Shown here piece after piece: positions 24,101-39,100 of a stretch of DNA of 64,000 nt; positions within the stretch are counted from its first letter, which is position 1; each line of letters opens with the position of its first letter. The DNA comes from Porites lobata. Its lineage: Eukaryota > Cnidaria > Anthozoa > Scleractinia > Poritidae. The translations under genes were made by a program, and so were the position numbers. Where the stretch lies: the NCBI GenBank assembly GCA_942486035.1, contig CALNXK010000007.1, positions 4,151,001 through 4,215,000 on the forward strand. The letters are read 5' to 3'. The notes below the pieces were generated by a model, which had not been told where the DNA came from, made no database searches, and was given only the letters and a program-made list of their open reading frames with translations.

Positions 24101-27100
24101 CAGACCTAGATTCGGCCCCTTCCATTTTGTAGTTATATCACCGATTTTCTCTAAGACAGACGGACTTTACAGTCAAACCAGGTCAAGCGTTCCCGTCGCT
24201 AACAAACTAATGAATTCATTAATGGAAAAATGATTTCGTTTGTTGATTCAATAATCCATTCATAACATGAATAATCCAACGGTCAAATTGTACCTCGATT
24301 CAACAATCAAATGTTGATTTGGTTTATGAACAAAATCTACCTGTTCTTTATTCTTGTCTGTTGTGTTCAATCGTATTTGGTTCCCTTTTCCTGCCGTTTA
24401 CGATTGCGTTTTTCATTGCCTTTAATCAAAATAACAGCTAGAATAGACAGGCCGCAAACGCAAAGAAACTGACAAAGGCCGAGGATCGAAATCCACCAAT
24501 CACCGCACATACACTGACCTCAGTTTGACCGTCGTGTTTTCTAAGAGGTCAGGCCTAGGTCTGTTGCACTGATTATTGGCAGCAAACTGGCGTACATGTA
24601 ACAGTTTGTTTGGGTTTGAACTTCAGAACACGCCAGCACTCGACTCAGAAAAAAAAGAGGAAAAAACAAAATTCTGAGGTCAACTTGTGGAAAGTGTAAT
24701 TTTTCAGAAAACAGTAATCGAATCAACATTCGATTATGGAATCGAGGCTAAATATGACTATTGGATTGTTCATTTTATGAATGGATTATTGAATCAACAA
24801 ACGAAATCATTTTTCCGTGAATGAATTCATTAGTTCGTTAGCGACGGGAACGCTTGACCTGGTTTGACTGTAAGTCATGAAGACAAAATATGAGACCTTT
24901 AGATTCTAAAACCAGGACGACCATACGAACGAGCGACGGCTAGGTCTAGATTGGCAAAACAAAAACTTTGCACCTGCATCACGCATTTTTGTACATTTCT
25001 TTGCTGTCACTGAACGACTGCGAAGTGAAAAGTCCTAGTTTCACGTTCTGTGGAGGACATAAACATAGGACAACGATGTTTTTTCTTTTTGTGAACTTAG
25101 ATACAGTCCTTCAGAGTTCAACTAATGGAAACGTCGCAACCATTTGACAAATTAACAGAGTTGGAATAAGTGCGATGAAATGTCAAACAGCGAAAACTCA
25201 CTTTTTGGGTGACGTTTCGCTTCCGTTGCAGTTGTTGTTTAATTAAGCTCCCTAATCCATTCTCAATACTAACTTAGTAAGAAGTACGTGCTCTTAAACC
25301 AGCGTCATTATGGCGAGAAAACGTGAAAGCGGTCATCATCATGTTCTGTTATGGGTTTTAGCGAAAGGCGCCGTATTGATGAAATGACAAATGTTAGAAG
25401 TTTTATCATTTTGCAATCGGGAGAGGGCTTAACTTTCTCCAGTATAAATAATCCTGTCACCTTTTCATGGGAAAAACAGAACAATGAAGTTCTCCAGATT
25501 TTTTTTTAAAGATTATAGCAACAAAACTTTGAGCTAATTCTCGTCCTTGAATCGAAAGGTCTCTAATGCAGGTGGCTTTATTACCTCGGAGATGACTGCT
25601 CTTTTTCTGCAGGGCTACCAAAGCCACTCTCAGGAGTTTCTTCGGATTCTTCTTCCTCTATCTCAGCCTGCAGCTCTTTCACCTTCTCCTTGAAAGAATT
25701 CTTAGGCGTCTTGGAACTCCTACGAGTAAATTGGCAAACACACGAAGCGAGCTCACATTGGACCCGCGAAGAACGCAGCTGTTACTTACAGCATCGCGTC
25801 AACTATTCATTACCTTCCACTTGATTGACTAAAATCCATGACTGAGTTCGTTCAGAATTGCCCAGGATAACTCGTATAACACGAAAAGGGGATTCGCAGC
25901 AGCAGCATTAATGTATTGAGCGGGGGAGAGGAAGAGGGAGGCTGGGGGTTTGCTTGGGAGAATTAACCTCAAGCTTTACTCCCTTTGAAGTTTTGCACTT
26001 TCCCTAGTTGTGCCCGTTGTTTCAGACAAAATAGCAAGCCGACGAGAACTTGATATAAACCAACAGTCACAGAGCATAGCTCATTGCCGACAGTTAGACG
26101 AGGGCAGAATAAAACAGAAGCTTTTCATGTCCAGCTTAACTAAGACACCATCTTGAGAGAAATCGCGAGCCTTCGTGCTTTGTGGTTAACTTAGCACTTG
26201 TACTAAGCACATGGAGCTGATGCAAGCAAGACTGATCGCGCTTGAGCCACTGCACTGACCGCTGACCGACAACATGCGATGGCGCTCCTTGCTGTTAACT
26301 GCGTTAAATTTCATTTAACTTCATATAAATTAGAGCTTTAACACAACACATCGTATACACCAATTCCTCCATACCTGTTTTGAGACTTTGCTAGTGGTTT
26401 CTTGTTACGTTTGGCCGATGATTTTGATGTTGTCCTCCCAGACGCTGATTTTGATTCAGCCACTCCACCTTTCTTCTGACCCTAAACAAGTTCATGATAA
26501 CAGAAAAAAAAGAACTTCAATGAACGTCTACTTTCTGCGACTACGACCACAAATGTCTTAATGGCAAAGTTGATAACTTGCTCTATTATTTTTTACTTGA
26601 ATGCGGTCTCTTAAAATTCATTTCAAGGAAATTCGCTCACACCTGACAAGTTAAACCAGACGGAATAATTGGAGTAAAGTTTGAAAGAACAAGAATACGT
26701 TTTCAATGCTGTCGTAGTGGTTGCGTAAACTTCCAGATTTTATCCTCGAGGACAGTACCTTTATCTACCCACCTTTGCTTATGTTATATCATGTTTTTTA
26801 CTTTATTTTATTTTATTTTCGAACAAAAGTGTTAAGGACTAAATACGAAAGATACATTATCCCTCTTTAAAAGAAGCCCGCGCTTCCGAAGAACCCTACT
26901 GAGGGGCTAGACTATTCGTGTATTAAACAGCACTTAGTCTCACATTGTATTGGAACTTACCTTGGAAGCCACAAAAACGAACCCTTTTGGAAGATAACTT
27001 TTAGTGTTGGGAGTACCCATCTGCAACATAGAATTGATAATTATTTTGTTTTAAAGACTGTGGACAGTTTCTTATTTCAGTTATCATCAAAGTAGGTTAA

Positions 27101-30100
27101 GAGGCGCGCGTAAAACGCGAGAACCGTGATAGCTACATTTAAAAAAAAAACGATTAAAAAGTGGTGTCACGAACGTGGCCAAGTCTAGATTTCACAAAAA
27201 CTCTTACCTTGTCGGACGGGACAAAGAATTTTTTTGGTAAAACTACATTACCAGGAAAATCTTTCAGTACGAATGAGTGGACCTAGGAGAAACAAAGGGA
27301 AAATCAATCAATGGTGTTTTGCAGAAAAAGAGGGGTTTATTAGCAAGACCTTCGGATTCGAGTGTAAACCTTATTTTTCCTTACTATCTGTATTACCAGG
27401 AAACCATAACTGACTAGAACTCATAACGGATTGTCGTAGATTAATTGATTGGCTAAACTGGCCAGAGCAATTACTCTAGCCAATCAAAATTTGCGGGAAT
27501 TTAAGCCAATCACATCTGGAGGACCTTACGTGCGCGAGCACGTCATCACCTGAGCAACCAGCCACCACTTTTGATCTAGGTGTTGAATGAGGGTATATAC
27601 TTCAGACTCTGCTGAGCAGGTCACTAAACACATTAAGGCAGTGCCTCTCCTCCTTTTCAACGCAATAGCTACTGCGTGATCATGAATCAACTTTATATGG
27701 TAAAATGAGCCTCTCCCTGCGTAAAGTTGCGTCTGTTTTCATGATCAATACAGATTTAATACAGGGATAATAACGACAACAACCACAAATGAGTTTTAAC
27801 ACGGAAGCTCTTAAGCTAGATACAGGGGATAAGCTTTCATTGTATGACACTTATAACAAAGACATTTACCTTGTTTAATATGAGTCCGAGCGCCAGATCA
27901 CAGACAGTGTAAAGGTTCTATAAAGGAAAATAATAAAACTATCAGTAATTTAATTGCTTTTTTGAAGTAAGAGTATTGTCTTTTGGCCTTAGAGCGTTTC
28001 GCCTTTTATTTTAATAACAGCTTGACCTTTGGATGTGCATGTGATTTTTCAATGTTGTAATTGCTTCTATCTTAATTTTAGTTTGGTTTTTAAGTTTTGA
28101 AACAGCAAAGCGCGCTTTTCCCTGGCTTTGGAGACGAGGTTGTTGAAATGGGTGATACGGAGTTCGAAACAAAGAGAAATAACGCTTGAACTAAGAATAA
28201 AATTGAACTGAATCACCCCTTTGGGACAGGATTTCCATTTTGACGTAAAGTAAGCGGGCTGGGTTAGGTGGAGGGAGGGGAGGGTGGGCTTATATCTACC
28301 TTGTTCACTTCCTGGTCATCGGGAGCCTGGGCGTCTTTTGTTTGCTTGACGTTTTCTACTAACTTCTTTAGGAAGCTGTAATTATCTGCTTTGGCTAAAA
28401 TCGGTTCCATGAAGAACCACAGGTAGCTGGAACAGTTTGCAAAACAAACAAATAAATTATAAAAACCAATGCAATGGATTTTTAGCTTAAACTTTTGGAG
28501 AAAAGTATTTATAAAAATGAGCGCTGGGCTGGCTAGTTCATTTCATTTTCCATTTTCATTTCATACATTTTACAGTAAACTACATAAAAAATGCTACCTT
28601 CAGGGTACCTACATTTTCAATAATTACATTAAATTTAATTACTTAATTTTATACATGTTCGAAATGGCTATGGCAAAAGTCCATATAGCAATACTCACGC
28701 TGACGTCACCTACTGGTATTAATTTGCAAACCAGAAGCGCATTGCTTCTACAAAAGATTCTTTTGTTCCACTCGTTACAAATTTGAATGACAAAAACAAT
28801 GTTTATAAACAGTGATGTCTCTTATAGAAGCTGTGGGCTTATGAATTATAGACTTGCTAAGAATATAGGGTATACCATGTGAAGTTCCAATACTGAATAG
28901 GTATAGAGAAAAATCAAGTAAACGAACAAACAGCATAAAGCAAAACAAAGAAGCACAAACAAAAAGAAAACGAGTATGTAGTTCGGAATTTTGGTAAGCG
29001 CCCTGAGATGGAGATCGCTGGGTACATTTTAAAGACGTTTCAGCCTCACAAAGAGTAAAATTTAATGAGTGAAGAACGGCAAGGAGCAACTCCAGGTGGC
29101 CGTCTTAGAACTGAAGGGGTTCCATTAACAAAATTCCTTACTCTCTGAATTGCACAAGGGTTTCATGATCGTCTTGTCTGAAGTCCGGATGATGCGCCAA
29201 CATGTGAATAACACAGGGCAAAGCATACTCTGGCAAAATGGACTGTGAACATACTAAAAATAAAAGGAGAAAAAAAAGTAATGGAAGATGACGATCATGG
29301 GGATTGACAGTCTTAACCATATACCATAGTGAAAGAGTTAAAGTTCGTCGAATAAATACTACGCGCAAAAGCTTCGATCCTTTAAGATATCATTTTACAC
29401 CGACCTATAGAGAAATTGATAGTCTTGATTATATAAAATAAGGCGGGTATGAACATTTGCAGAATACATAGGGACCTATTGCCAGTGGAAAATTGTTAAC
29501 AAGGGAACAACACAGGGAAGTGTCAGTGGCCCATATCTTTTCAACATATTTTTGAATGACCTAGAGATAGATGGGTACAAAGATATATCCTTGTTTAAAT
29601 ATGCAGACGATTCAACCGTCTTAGTCACGATTACTAAAGATTCCCCGGATATATCTGATATTGCGTTGTCCAAGTTTATGGATTGGACTGTTGCAAATGA
29701 CATGCATTGTAACACTAGTAAATGTAAGGACCTAATTATGCGTAAGAGAGGCAATTCAACAGTCTACCCAATGTCTCACAATATCAAACAATATAGTAAC
29801 ATTTCTTTACTAGGCGTCACAATTCAAGGTAATTGTAAGTTTGGCTTGCATGTCAAGGCCAAGCTCCATGAAGCCAACAAGTGTTTATTTGTCATCAGAA
29901 GCCTACGTAAAGAGGGATATACACAAGATGAAATAGACCACCTCTTTAATTCAATTGTGATCCCTAAGTTATTATACGGTCTTTCAGTTTATGCTGGAAG
30001 TGTTTCCGAACTTACTGTTATACAAAGGTTTTTAAAAAGATGCTATAAGAGGCGTTATACGTCGGTCAATTACAACATATATGAACTTTTGGAGAAAAGC

Positions 30101-33100
30101 GACAGACGCCTTTTTTATAACCTCAAACGCGATGACCATCCACTAAAAAGCTTGCTCCCAAGGTACAAAGACTGTATTGTAAACCTTCGAAGGATATCCG
30201 TTGTCAGGCCCAGCATTAACACTGAACGTTTCAAAGATAGCTTTTTTAATAGATTAATTTTTAAATATAATCTAGCTGTGTAAATACCCCATATGTATTT
30301 TTAATCAATTTAATCTTTTTTATTCATCTTAGTCATTGTAATTTTTTCTATCGATATATATTTTTACTGTAACATCAGATATGTAATTTTATCGGATGCT
30401 TTTTAATAAAGACGTTATTTATTTATTTATTTATTTATCGATGACTCCCGCCATCAATGATTTCTTCATTCTTCTTAAGATGTCATATAGACATTCTTCG
30501 AACTATTTTTTACTGGTTCATTACGGTAGCCTCTTTCTGCCAAGAAATTTTAATCCTTGAGTTCACTGTTAACAATTGTTTGCTGAGAGAGGTGCGGCCG
30601 TCAAGCATCCTTCACTTCTTTGCTTGAGCCTCACTTACCTTGGGCTGATGAATGTTGCTTTAAGTAATCTCTTCTTGTTTTGACGTTCTTTGTGATCATT
30701 TGTCTAACCTAAGGGGCAAAAACATACGGTTTTAATTCCGTCAAAAACAAGCCACAAGACTAAGGTGCAGCTGCAGAGTGGGTTTAGGCAAGATATAAAC
30801 GGAAACAGCTTAGTGTGGAAGGCGGAAAACGATGCAAACGCTAAAGTGGACGGGGACGTCTTGATGCATCTTTAGGGACCTTACGATCCGACAACGAAAA
30901 ATAGACTTCGCGTCCTTTGAAACTTTTCCGCCCTATATTCCACGTCACCCAGTTACTTGAAAGCAGTGAAGTTAGATTGGAGCTGCGAAAGATAGGAGAC
31001 CGCGGTCGAGTTCAGAGATAACTTGCCGTTCCCGTTCTCAAGTCAACTCAAAATTTGGTCATTTCTTGACGTAAACGTGCAACGACGGCAAAGAACTGTA
31101 CAAAAAACCTGATGCACAGCAGAGTATTTGTTTTGTTCATAAAACCTATTGCGTTTTAGACGTTCCCGTTGCCGTCGCGGTCGTAGTTTTAAAAGGCCCG
31201 TTTTTTAACAAGAAGACGCATTATTCTACTCAGGGCCCTAACCGTAGCTTTTTGCTTATCCCGGCCAATTAAGCCCTGTTTTTATTGGGTATACCCACGA
31301 ACAAGTCTAACAGTTGCATCAATTGCAACGGTTGCATCGAACAAACAACTACTTTTTAAAACTAAAGAACCGTGTCTAAAATTTAGTAAACTAATAAAGC
31401 GATAAAATCTTGAAGAGAAACTTATAACACTCCCTCGCTTTGTCACCCCAGCGAAGAATGTCTTAGTTGAAGCGGAAAAAAGGCAGTCCTCTGGTATGCC
31501 CCTCAGCAGGCCACGCATCTCTTCACAACATATTAAAGTACCTTATTTCCTCGAATAAACGCGCACGCTCTAATGAGCGCTTTTCCCCGAATAAGCACTC
31601 ACTCCTTAGGCCAGAGTATCAAACAGGCCCCCCCCTCCCTTCTCCCATCACTTTTTTTATAGTAAGGGTGCAAGGAAAACCTGTTTCTATTGCCACTATA
31701 TTGATAACCCTGTGCAAAACGTACAATGGAACTAAGGTACGCTTGATTACCAACCGGAGAACTTAATAAGAGCCCCCCTTGACTAAGCGCACTCCTTCCA
31801 ATGAGCGCCCATCCAAAAGCCGACATCATAATTAAGTGACGGGCGCTTACTCTCGAAAATACGGTATTAAATCAAGCAAGTAACATCTCCTAAGTTTACC
31901 TCATTCCTTCTTTCCTTGACAGGCTCAGGTGCTGCAAGAGCAAATATCCCCAGATACTCTAGGGGAAGTTTAAGTAAATCTTCCGCTTTGTGCAGTTTTT
32001 TGGTAAACTTGTCCCGAACTTCATAACAAGGGTCCTGCATAGGTAAAATATACACTATCAAAAATAATGACCCATAAGTTTTTCTCCACCAAACTCTCGG
32101 CTCTTTTTTAACATCGTTTTGGGTGTTTCACATCGAATTAGATTTCAGAAAAGTTGGTGTTTGAGGATGGGGGTGGGGGGTTAAGTTTCTGTCCAGGGAT
32201 TTTTTGAGGTTTTAGTTCTAGCGCACATTTCTGGGAGCCACATTTGTGGGAGGCGACTGCTTTCACCGCTGAGCAACACTTGCCCCCCTACCCAACAACG
32301 GTGACGATGATTTTTTGTTGTGTTCACAAGTTCAAAAGGTTTCGTACAAAGTAAACTTCAGTCGCCATTTTCACATCTCCCATAATACACCTTGTTTGCC
32401 TCCCACCCCCCCCCCCCTCCCACAAAAAAAATAAATTGCATAACCTACGTTTATGATCTCTCTTTGCTTATGCAAAATTTTGGGGGGGAGGGCGGGGAAC
32501 AAGTTGTATTATGGGAGATGTGCAACTGGACTACTCGTAATCGATTACCTGCATAACGAGTGAAAGTTGTTGGAAGATTTCAAGAGTTATATATTCAATA
32601 CAGTGAGCTTCTTGAGCGATCTTAATAATACCACAAGCTGCAGCCAGGCGAAGTCGTGAACAATCAGCAGCTCTAGCCAAAAAGGAAAACATCCAAGGAT
32701 AAGTCCTACAATTCGTCACAGTAGAAATTTATTTTGTTTTCGCTGCACGAATAATTGCACGATGAGTTTGGGTGTCGTAGTAAAGAGAAAACAAAAAATC
32801 TATCCCTAAAAGTAATTATCCCGGCCCATCAAAATAGACGCGCACATTCCAACTAATTAATCAGAACTTAAAGAAGGCCCTGAAAAACTTGTGTAACCTA
32901 GACTGCGAACAGTCTCTCTTTTTCTTTAGATTTAGTAAGGGGAGAGAGCGCACCCGCGAGCGTTGAGCGGCGAAGCCGCGAGACGCGAGAAACGTCTCTC
33001 CCGTTTCGAGCCTCTCCCGTCCCGTCTGCCTCTCCCGTCTTGAGCCTTCAGTCACGCGCGTGGTCATTTGCGTGTCTCGGGCGTTTTGCTCGACGGACCA

Positions 33101-36100
33101 AGAAAAAAAAAGAGACTGCTCGTAGTCTATGTGTAACCAAGTAACGACTGGTTTTGATCTGGTTTTACTTCTGACAGGTTAAGAAAGTGGCATGAGATTT
33201 TTCAGCCAATCGCCGAACAAGGAAATGCAAAAAAAAAAAAACGTAAAAAACCAACGAACGCCTTGACTGTTAATCGATATTAACCTTAGTACATGAGACA
33301 AAGAGCAGTATAAACAGTGGAAACAATCACAACCTATTGTTTTAATTTGGTATTTTCAAACCCTTATTTGTAATGAACTTTCAGTTTTATCATCATTTTT
33401 CTTTTAGCCCCTGAAGGTTTGTCTTTCAAACCAAAATCTTGGGCAAATGTGTATAAATATATTTAGTTGTTTTATTCTTTTGTTCACTTGTCCCTTGCCT
33501 TGTCGTAAGGATCAGCTTGCCGTTTTATATGTTATACAAGTTCACCCGGACGATCAAACTCAACCCACTTTTACAAGTTGTTATTGTACTGATCCAGTCT
33601 ACAACTGTGAGATCCGGCACCACTCAACGGTTTGTCGCTATGGACTTGCAAACATTTAATATTTTGGTATAAACTTTCACAGACTTGCTAGATAAGAATA
33701 TTTTACAATTTGAATCAACCTTACGACTGTACCTCACACATCCTTGTTGTTGTAAATCTCCTTTGTGAGCGAGCATGCTATCAAGTAATCTAAGAACAGG
33801 TTGTACATATGTCTTATGGTTCCTATCCTGGCCTCTTAACCACTTGACAAGAAGGCGTATCCCTTTGATCTAACAATTAATTGTAAGAAAACACGCATCA
33901 CGTCAAAATATGGACTGTTACAAAGGCAACGCCAGGAAAATGGCGCTTGACAAAGTAATTATCGCTATTTTTTTACTTTGTTGCATGTCCTCATGACCAA
34001 AGTCTCGCTACCGCTACCAAAGTGGTTGCTAAAACATCGTTTTACAAACTTATTTAATTTGATAATCCAATGGTAACCCTAGCAGGTCTTTCTCGCATCT
34101 TTGCAAAGTACCGCTCCTCTGAGAAAACCCTCTTTTGAACTACTCGACAAGCATGAGGATATTTTCTAAGGAACTGTTTTCAAAAGTATTGATGGTGGTT
34201 TGCAGTTGACCTTTTTTTTTTTTAAACCACATGGTCGCCTCGTTACGAGGGTTGAAAATCAAGCATCGTGGGAAATTTTTTACTCCTGAGACTTACCAAG
34301 AATCATGGGATATTTTCTCTCGTAAGACTTTATCAGGTGTATGCTTTCTACTCACCTTGGCTTGTGTTTCATGGGTAACATCCCTGTCATCACACCAAGA
34401 GCTCTCGCTTTCATCAGAGTTAGCTGCCACACCCTGCCGTTAAAAGAAAACGTTTATTTAACACTTAGGGAATCAAGACTGTCATGCTGAACAAAATTGT
34501 TGCACAAAACTGTAGTACAATAAAAGTTATACGTGTAGCAATTTTGAGGTGAATTGCTAGAAAACTAACCGCCAAAAGGAAAGCATTTATTGTTGCCTCC
34601 TAGTAGACTACGAGTAGTCCCCCATTTTTCCTCACGCGCGTGGGTTGATTTTCACGCGCACTCGCGTTTTGCTCGCTCTACTATCCCTGAGGAAAAATGG
34701 GGGACTACTCGTAGTCTAGCCTCCTAGTGACGCACAAACCAGGGAGATTACAGTTAGACTTCACATCACCAGCCTGGAGAGGTGACCGAAACGAGTTGAG
34801 GGGCAATGCGCCTCCCTCTCTTGCCTTTAGCTCTTCTTCATCTTCTTACGCTTTTTCGCCTCATCCCTTACCAGAGCCTCTCCACAGCCTTAGACATTTC
34901 ACACAACACAACTGACAAGGCATTTTGAACTTACCCTGTCTTTCATCAGCAATTCCTTGACTATAAAATCCCGTACAATTGCCGGCCGCTGGGTTTCAAA
35001 CAGCGTTGGTGCCAATAACGCAATCTCTCCAAGAGCTGTCAGTGTTGTCAGCAGAAGCGGACAATCGTAGGTCAAGGAGCTCACGAGGTTCTACGACAAA
35101 AAAAATTGGCCATACCATTTCGACACAAACTTAGTCTGCTTAGCTAACATAATAAGACTGTATGCATAATCTTTGGTAGAACAAAAATTTCCTGTTCATT
35201 TAACAAAATGCGGGCGTTCAGTAACCAGTAAAAAACATTAATCTCTAACCCTTAACAACTGTCATTCCCAAAGAGATTAATGGAGTCTTTGGCGATACTT
35301 TCACAAAATACTGCAGTGGAACCTCTACAATGGGACACATCTATTCAGGGGCACAAAATTTGGCCCCGGAAAACTGTTCACATAATCTTTCTATCTGTCA
35401 CCTCCACTGAGGGGACACCTCTCTTCAGGGGAAAGGGACACTTTTTCCGAGTCCCAAAACCCAAAATTTAAGCTTCATTTAGGGCACACCTTAGCTATCG
35501 AGACGTGACCACAAGTGTATTCTAATCACAATGATCACAGATTTCAATACAATGAGCTATCTCACTTACATCGATGTACTGTACTTGTGGGATTTCAACA
35601 CACAATACCGCAGAGATAAGTTAATCAAGATTTTTTCTACATTGTCTAGCTGCTTGAAATAATGACTGCAGCAGATTCCGAGGCAGAATAGAAGAAAAAA
35701 AAGGGCTATTTATTGACAAACCCAAGACCAACCTCTCTTCATGGGACACTTTCCTTGAGCGTGAGGGTGTCCCATGTATAGAGGTTCTACTGTATTTGTT
35801 TTTTAGTATTTTACAAGGTGAAATTTGGAACTTTTGATCAAATTATGATTCTGGTCACTACTGGGAAAGAAAAGGTCAACCAATATCAGGGGCACCCAAC
35901 GAGGATATAGTTCAAAACCACTTAACATAGCATTATTGAACGTATTTTAGTATTCAAAGGGTAGATATAGGCATATTTTTATCCCCTAAAAGCTTTTCAT
36001 CTGTTCGGATTTCCTAGCTGAAAGTCTAGTGATCCGAAAATTATAGGGATAAAAACTTACCTTCTCGAAAATTTCAGCCAGCAAAAGGCTCCCGAAAATT

Positions 36101-39100
36101 CTAGGTGGCCTTTTTTAGGGTCAAAATCCGTTAAAAATGGGTAATTATACCATTTTGTAGATGTTCGAAAATCCTAGGGGAGGCAGGCAAGCAAGAAATT
36201 TTACAACAAATGCTCCGAAAATTCTAGATCTCAAATCGTCTTCCGAACAGATATTTTCCCGAAAATTGCCGTTCGGTGCCCCTGCAATATCGCCCACAAA
36301 CTATCCGGAGAAAGAGTCAGAGCAAAAGCAGAGATGAATAGCTTATCACTGTTACCAGACATGCATCAACATCCGAGTACTTACTGTAAAAATACGATCA
36401 AAAGGCTGGGAGGTAGAAGCAGCCATCTTTGCAATTGATCTCAGAGAGTGCTTGGCTTGGCAAGGCGTTCCTTTCAGCGCTAGTTTTGACAATACTGGGT
36501 GGTAATAACTAATGGAGAACAGAAAGCAGTATGACATTAATCTTCATACATTTGAGACAGTTTTGGATTTTAAATTTTCTATAAGCATACCTGCAGTAGT
36601 GATGTGCCAATCATCAAATAGAACAATTGATCAGTTAAGGAAAATGTTCAGCGACAGCCAGTTACATATTTACATTTTGTGCGTTTTGGTTACTTTATAA
36701 AAGACAGAATAGTGGCCATGTTTAATTTAGAAGTGGTCCACGGTAAAAAAAACGCTAAATTTTATGTAACCTTGACCTGCATACAGGTGGAAAAAAAATG
36801 GTATTTATTTAAAGAATGGTATTTATATAAAGAGATTTTTACGAAAGAAAATCGATGATCAATTGATCTGGTGAATCCAATTCCAATTAAGAAATCTCAG
36901 CTGATTCCTACCAATAACTTGCAGTAAAATATATTATTTATTGGCCTTTAAACAATCAGAACAGATGCGTAACAAGAACATTTGACTCAGTTTTTACTTC
37001 ACTTATACAGGGTTTGTACAGATTTCTCGATCAAAATCAACAACTTTTTCCAGACTTTTTCCCAAATAATAATTTCTTTTTCCAGACTCAAGGTTATCAA
37101 ATAGTCGATCATTAGAGACCTTAAACTTGCAGGAACAAAGATTTTTTCATGGTGCGCTGCAAACATAACGCTAAGATTGGATAAGATTTGACCAAAACGA
37201 AAACGTTTTCAATTATATTAAGCACTTGTTAGCCTTGAAAAAAAAAATCAAGACTTTTTACCATTTTTTCAGACTTTGTCTCTATTTTCCAGACTTTTTC
37301 CAGGTCTGGAAAACTGCTGGGCAAATTTCAAGACTATTACAAGAATTCAAGATCCTGTACGAGCCCTGCTTATAAAAGAACTTACTTTGCTAGTGATTTA
37401 TTCACTTTTTCAATGCCATCACCGGTCAAGGCAAGCATCTTAAGTGCCTGATCAACTGCAAATATAACATAGAATATAACGTTTATTGGTTAATTCAGCA
37501 ATTTTAATTTTAAATCCAATTTACCAAGCTATCAAAAGGAAGGGATCTAGTAAAACATTTTATGCCAGACACTGCTATTGTCAAAAGCCTGTTCCAGTAC
37601 GGTAGGGAAGAGCAGTTCGAAATGAGAGGCAGAAGTTAGATACCTCACATGTAACCAAAATAATATGACAAAAACACTTCTTGCAGCTAGCAAGGCTATT
37701 CGAGGTGGGACAGTGCGTGCAAAAAACGAAATGAAGATTAAGGCTCACTTTAGGAAAGTTTACAGTTTATAAATAAATGACATAAAAATCATAATATGGT
37801 TGAAGACTAACGACAGAGAAGAATGAAAATGAGAAGCAGAGCATAAAAAGAACCCAACACCATCTTTTCCTACTCCATTCTCTCGCAAAATCCCAGTCAT
37901 GTTTGGAGCCGACTACGAAAATGTAATATTTTGGGTTTATTTTGGTTTGGGTATCCTCTGAGTTTAAAACAAATGAGTGACAAAGTAAGGATTTCATTAA
38001 AATAATATATTTTGTACTAGCAAGGGCCTGGGAAACTTGCTGAAGATATGTTGATTCATGTCAAAAGTTCCTTGCAAACATCCAGTAGAAGCAGGAAAAG
38101 GTATACACAATCTCAGATGAAAATCTTTTGGGGGACATCAACACCCTAGAGAGATTGCACAAGTCTGCTGTTTGAGACCTGAGTGACTTACCTATTTCTT
38201 GATCTTTGTTTTTCAAAAAAACCAATAGTTGTTGAAAAATATCATCATTTTGAAACTGAGACGGAAACACACTGGCCAGTGCCTAACCAAAAAAATCAAT
38301 AATTCTTAATGAAGTGATTTTCATATGACCTTGAAATGAAAAAGCGTGAACAAAACAGAAACAACAAATGAACGGAAATACGTTTATTGAACGCTCAGGT
38401 GAAAAAACTTCATGTCCGAGAACTTTCTAGAAATCAATTGAAATCAATTTGACGTCATACTGCAACATGATAATGTCTTCTCCATATTAGGATTTTCTTT
38501 GGCGGGAAAGCGAAGAGGCCGTAATTTGATCTTTTCATCTATCGGCTGATGAAACAAATAACGAACACTTACCGAAACCACTTTTCGAGGTCATACGAAA
38601 ATCTCGCTACAAAAGGGCACGTATGATACACAATAACTTACTACTTATTGCTTTCCATTTTCATATTAATTTCTTGAATCTTCTTATTTACTGGAATCAT
38701 TTTGTTTTGGATAACTTTTATTCACAAGCACACTTCATGATGGCTTCAAGGAAGTAAATTATCTAGGATTTTATCACAGATATACTTCTGGCCAGATATG
38801 AACAGTAACATATTGAATAATATCATAATACATCACCTCGCATATTACATCATAATGCATCAAACGTCAATCCTATCATACATGTTTATCGTATGGTATC
38901 ATAACCAATGTGCATCTTATTAGCATTTCATCCAGGACATATCTAACTCAGACACAACAGGTCCCTAGTATTTCAATTACAGGAATTTAGACTCACCAAT
39001 AACAAATCCAGGCCCTTTTTCCCAACAGGACGTGATCCAGAGCTCTCATGCCATTCATACTCATCATCTTCATAATCAGACAGCCCTTCCACAGCATCCT

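Noticed and set aside
28469..29089. ORFs of ~105 codons on both strands between PDS5 exons 29 and 30
   Set aside because: Low-complexity intronic sequence. The frames do not extend the flanking exons and resemble nothing known.
32408..32480. C-run and G-run as a G-quadruplex regulatory site
   Set aside because: They pair as the inner part of a MITE, which explains both.
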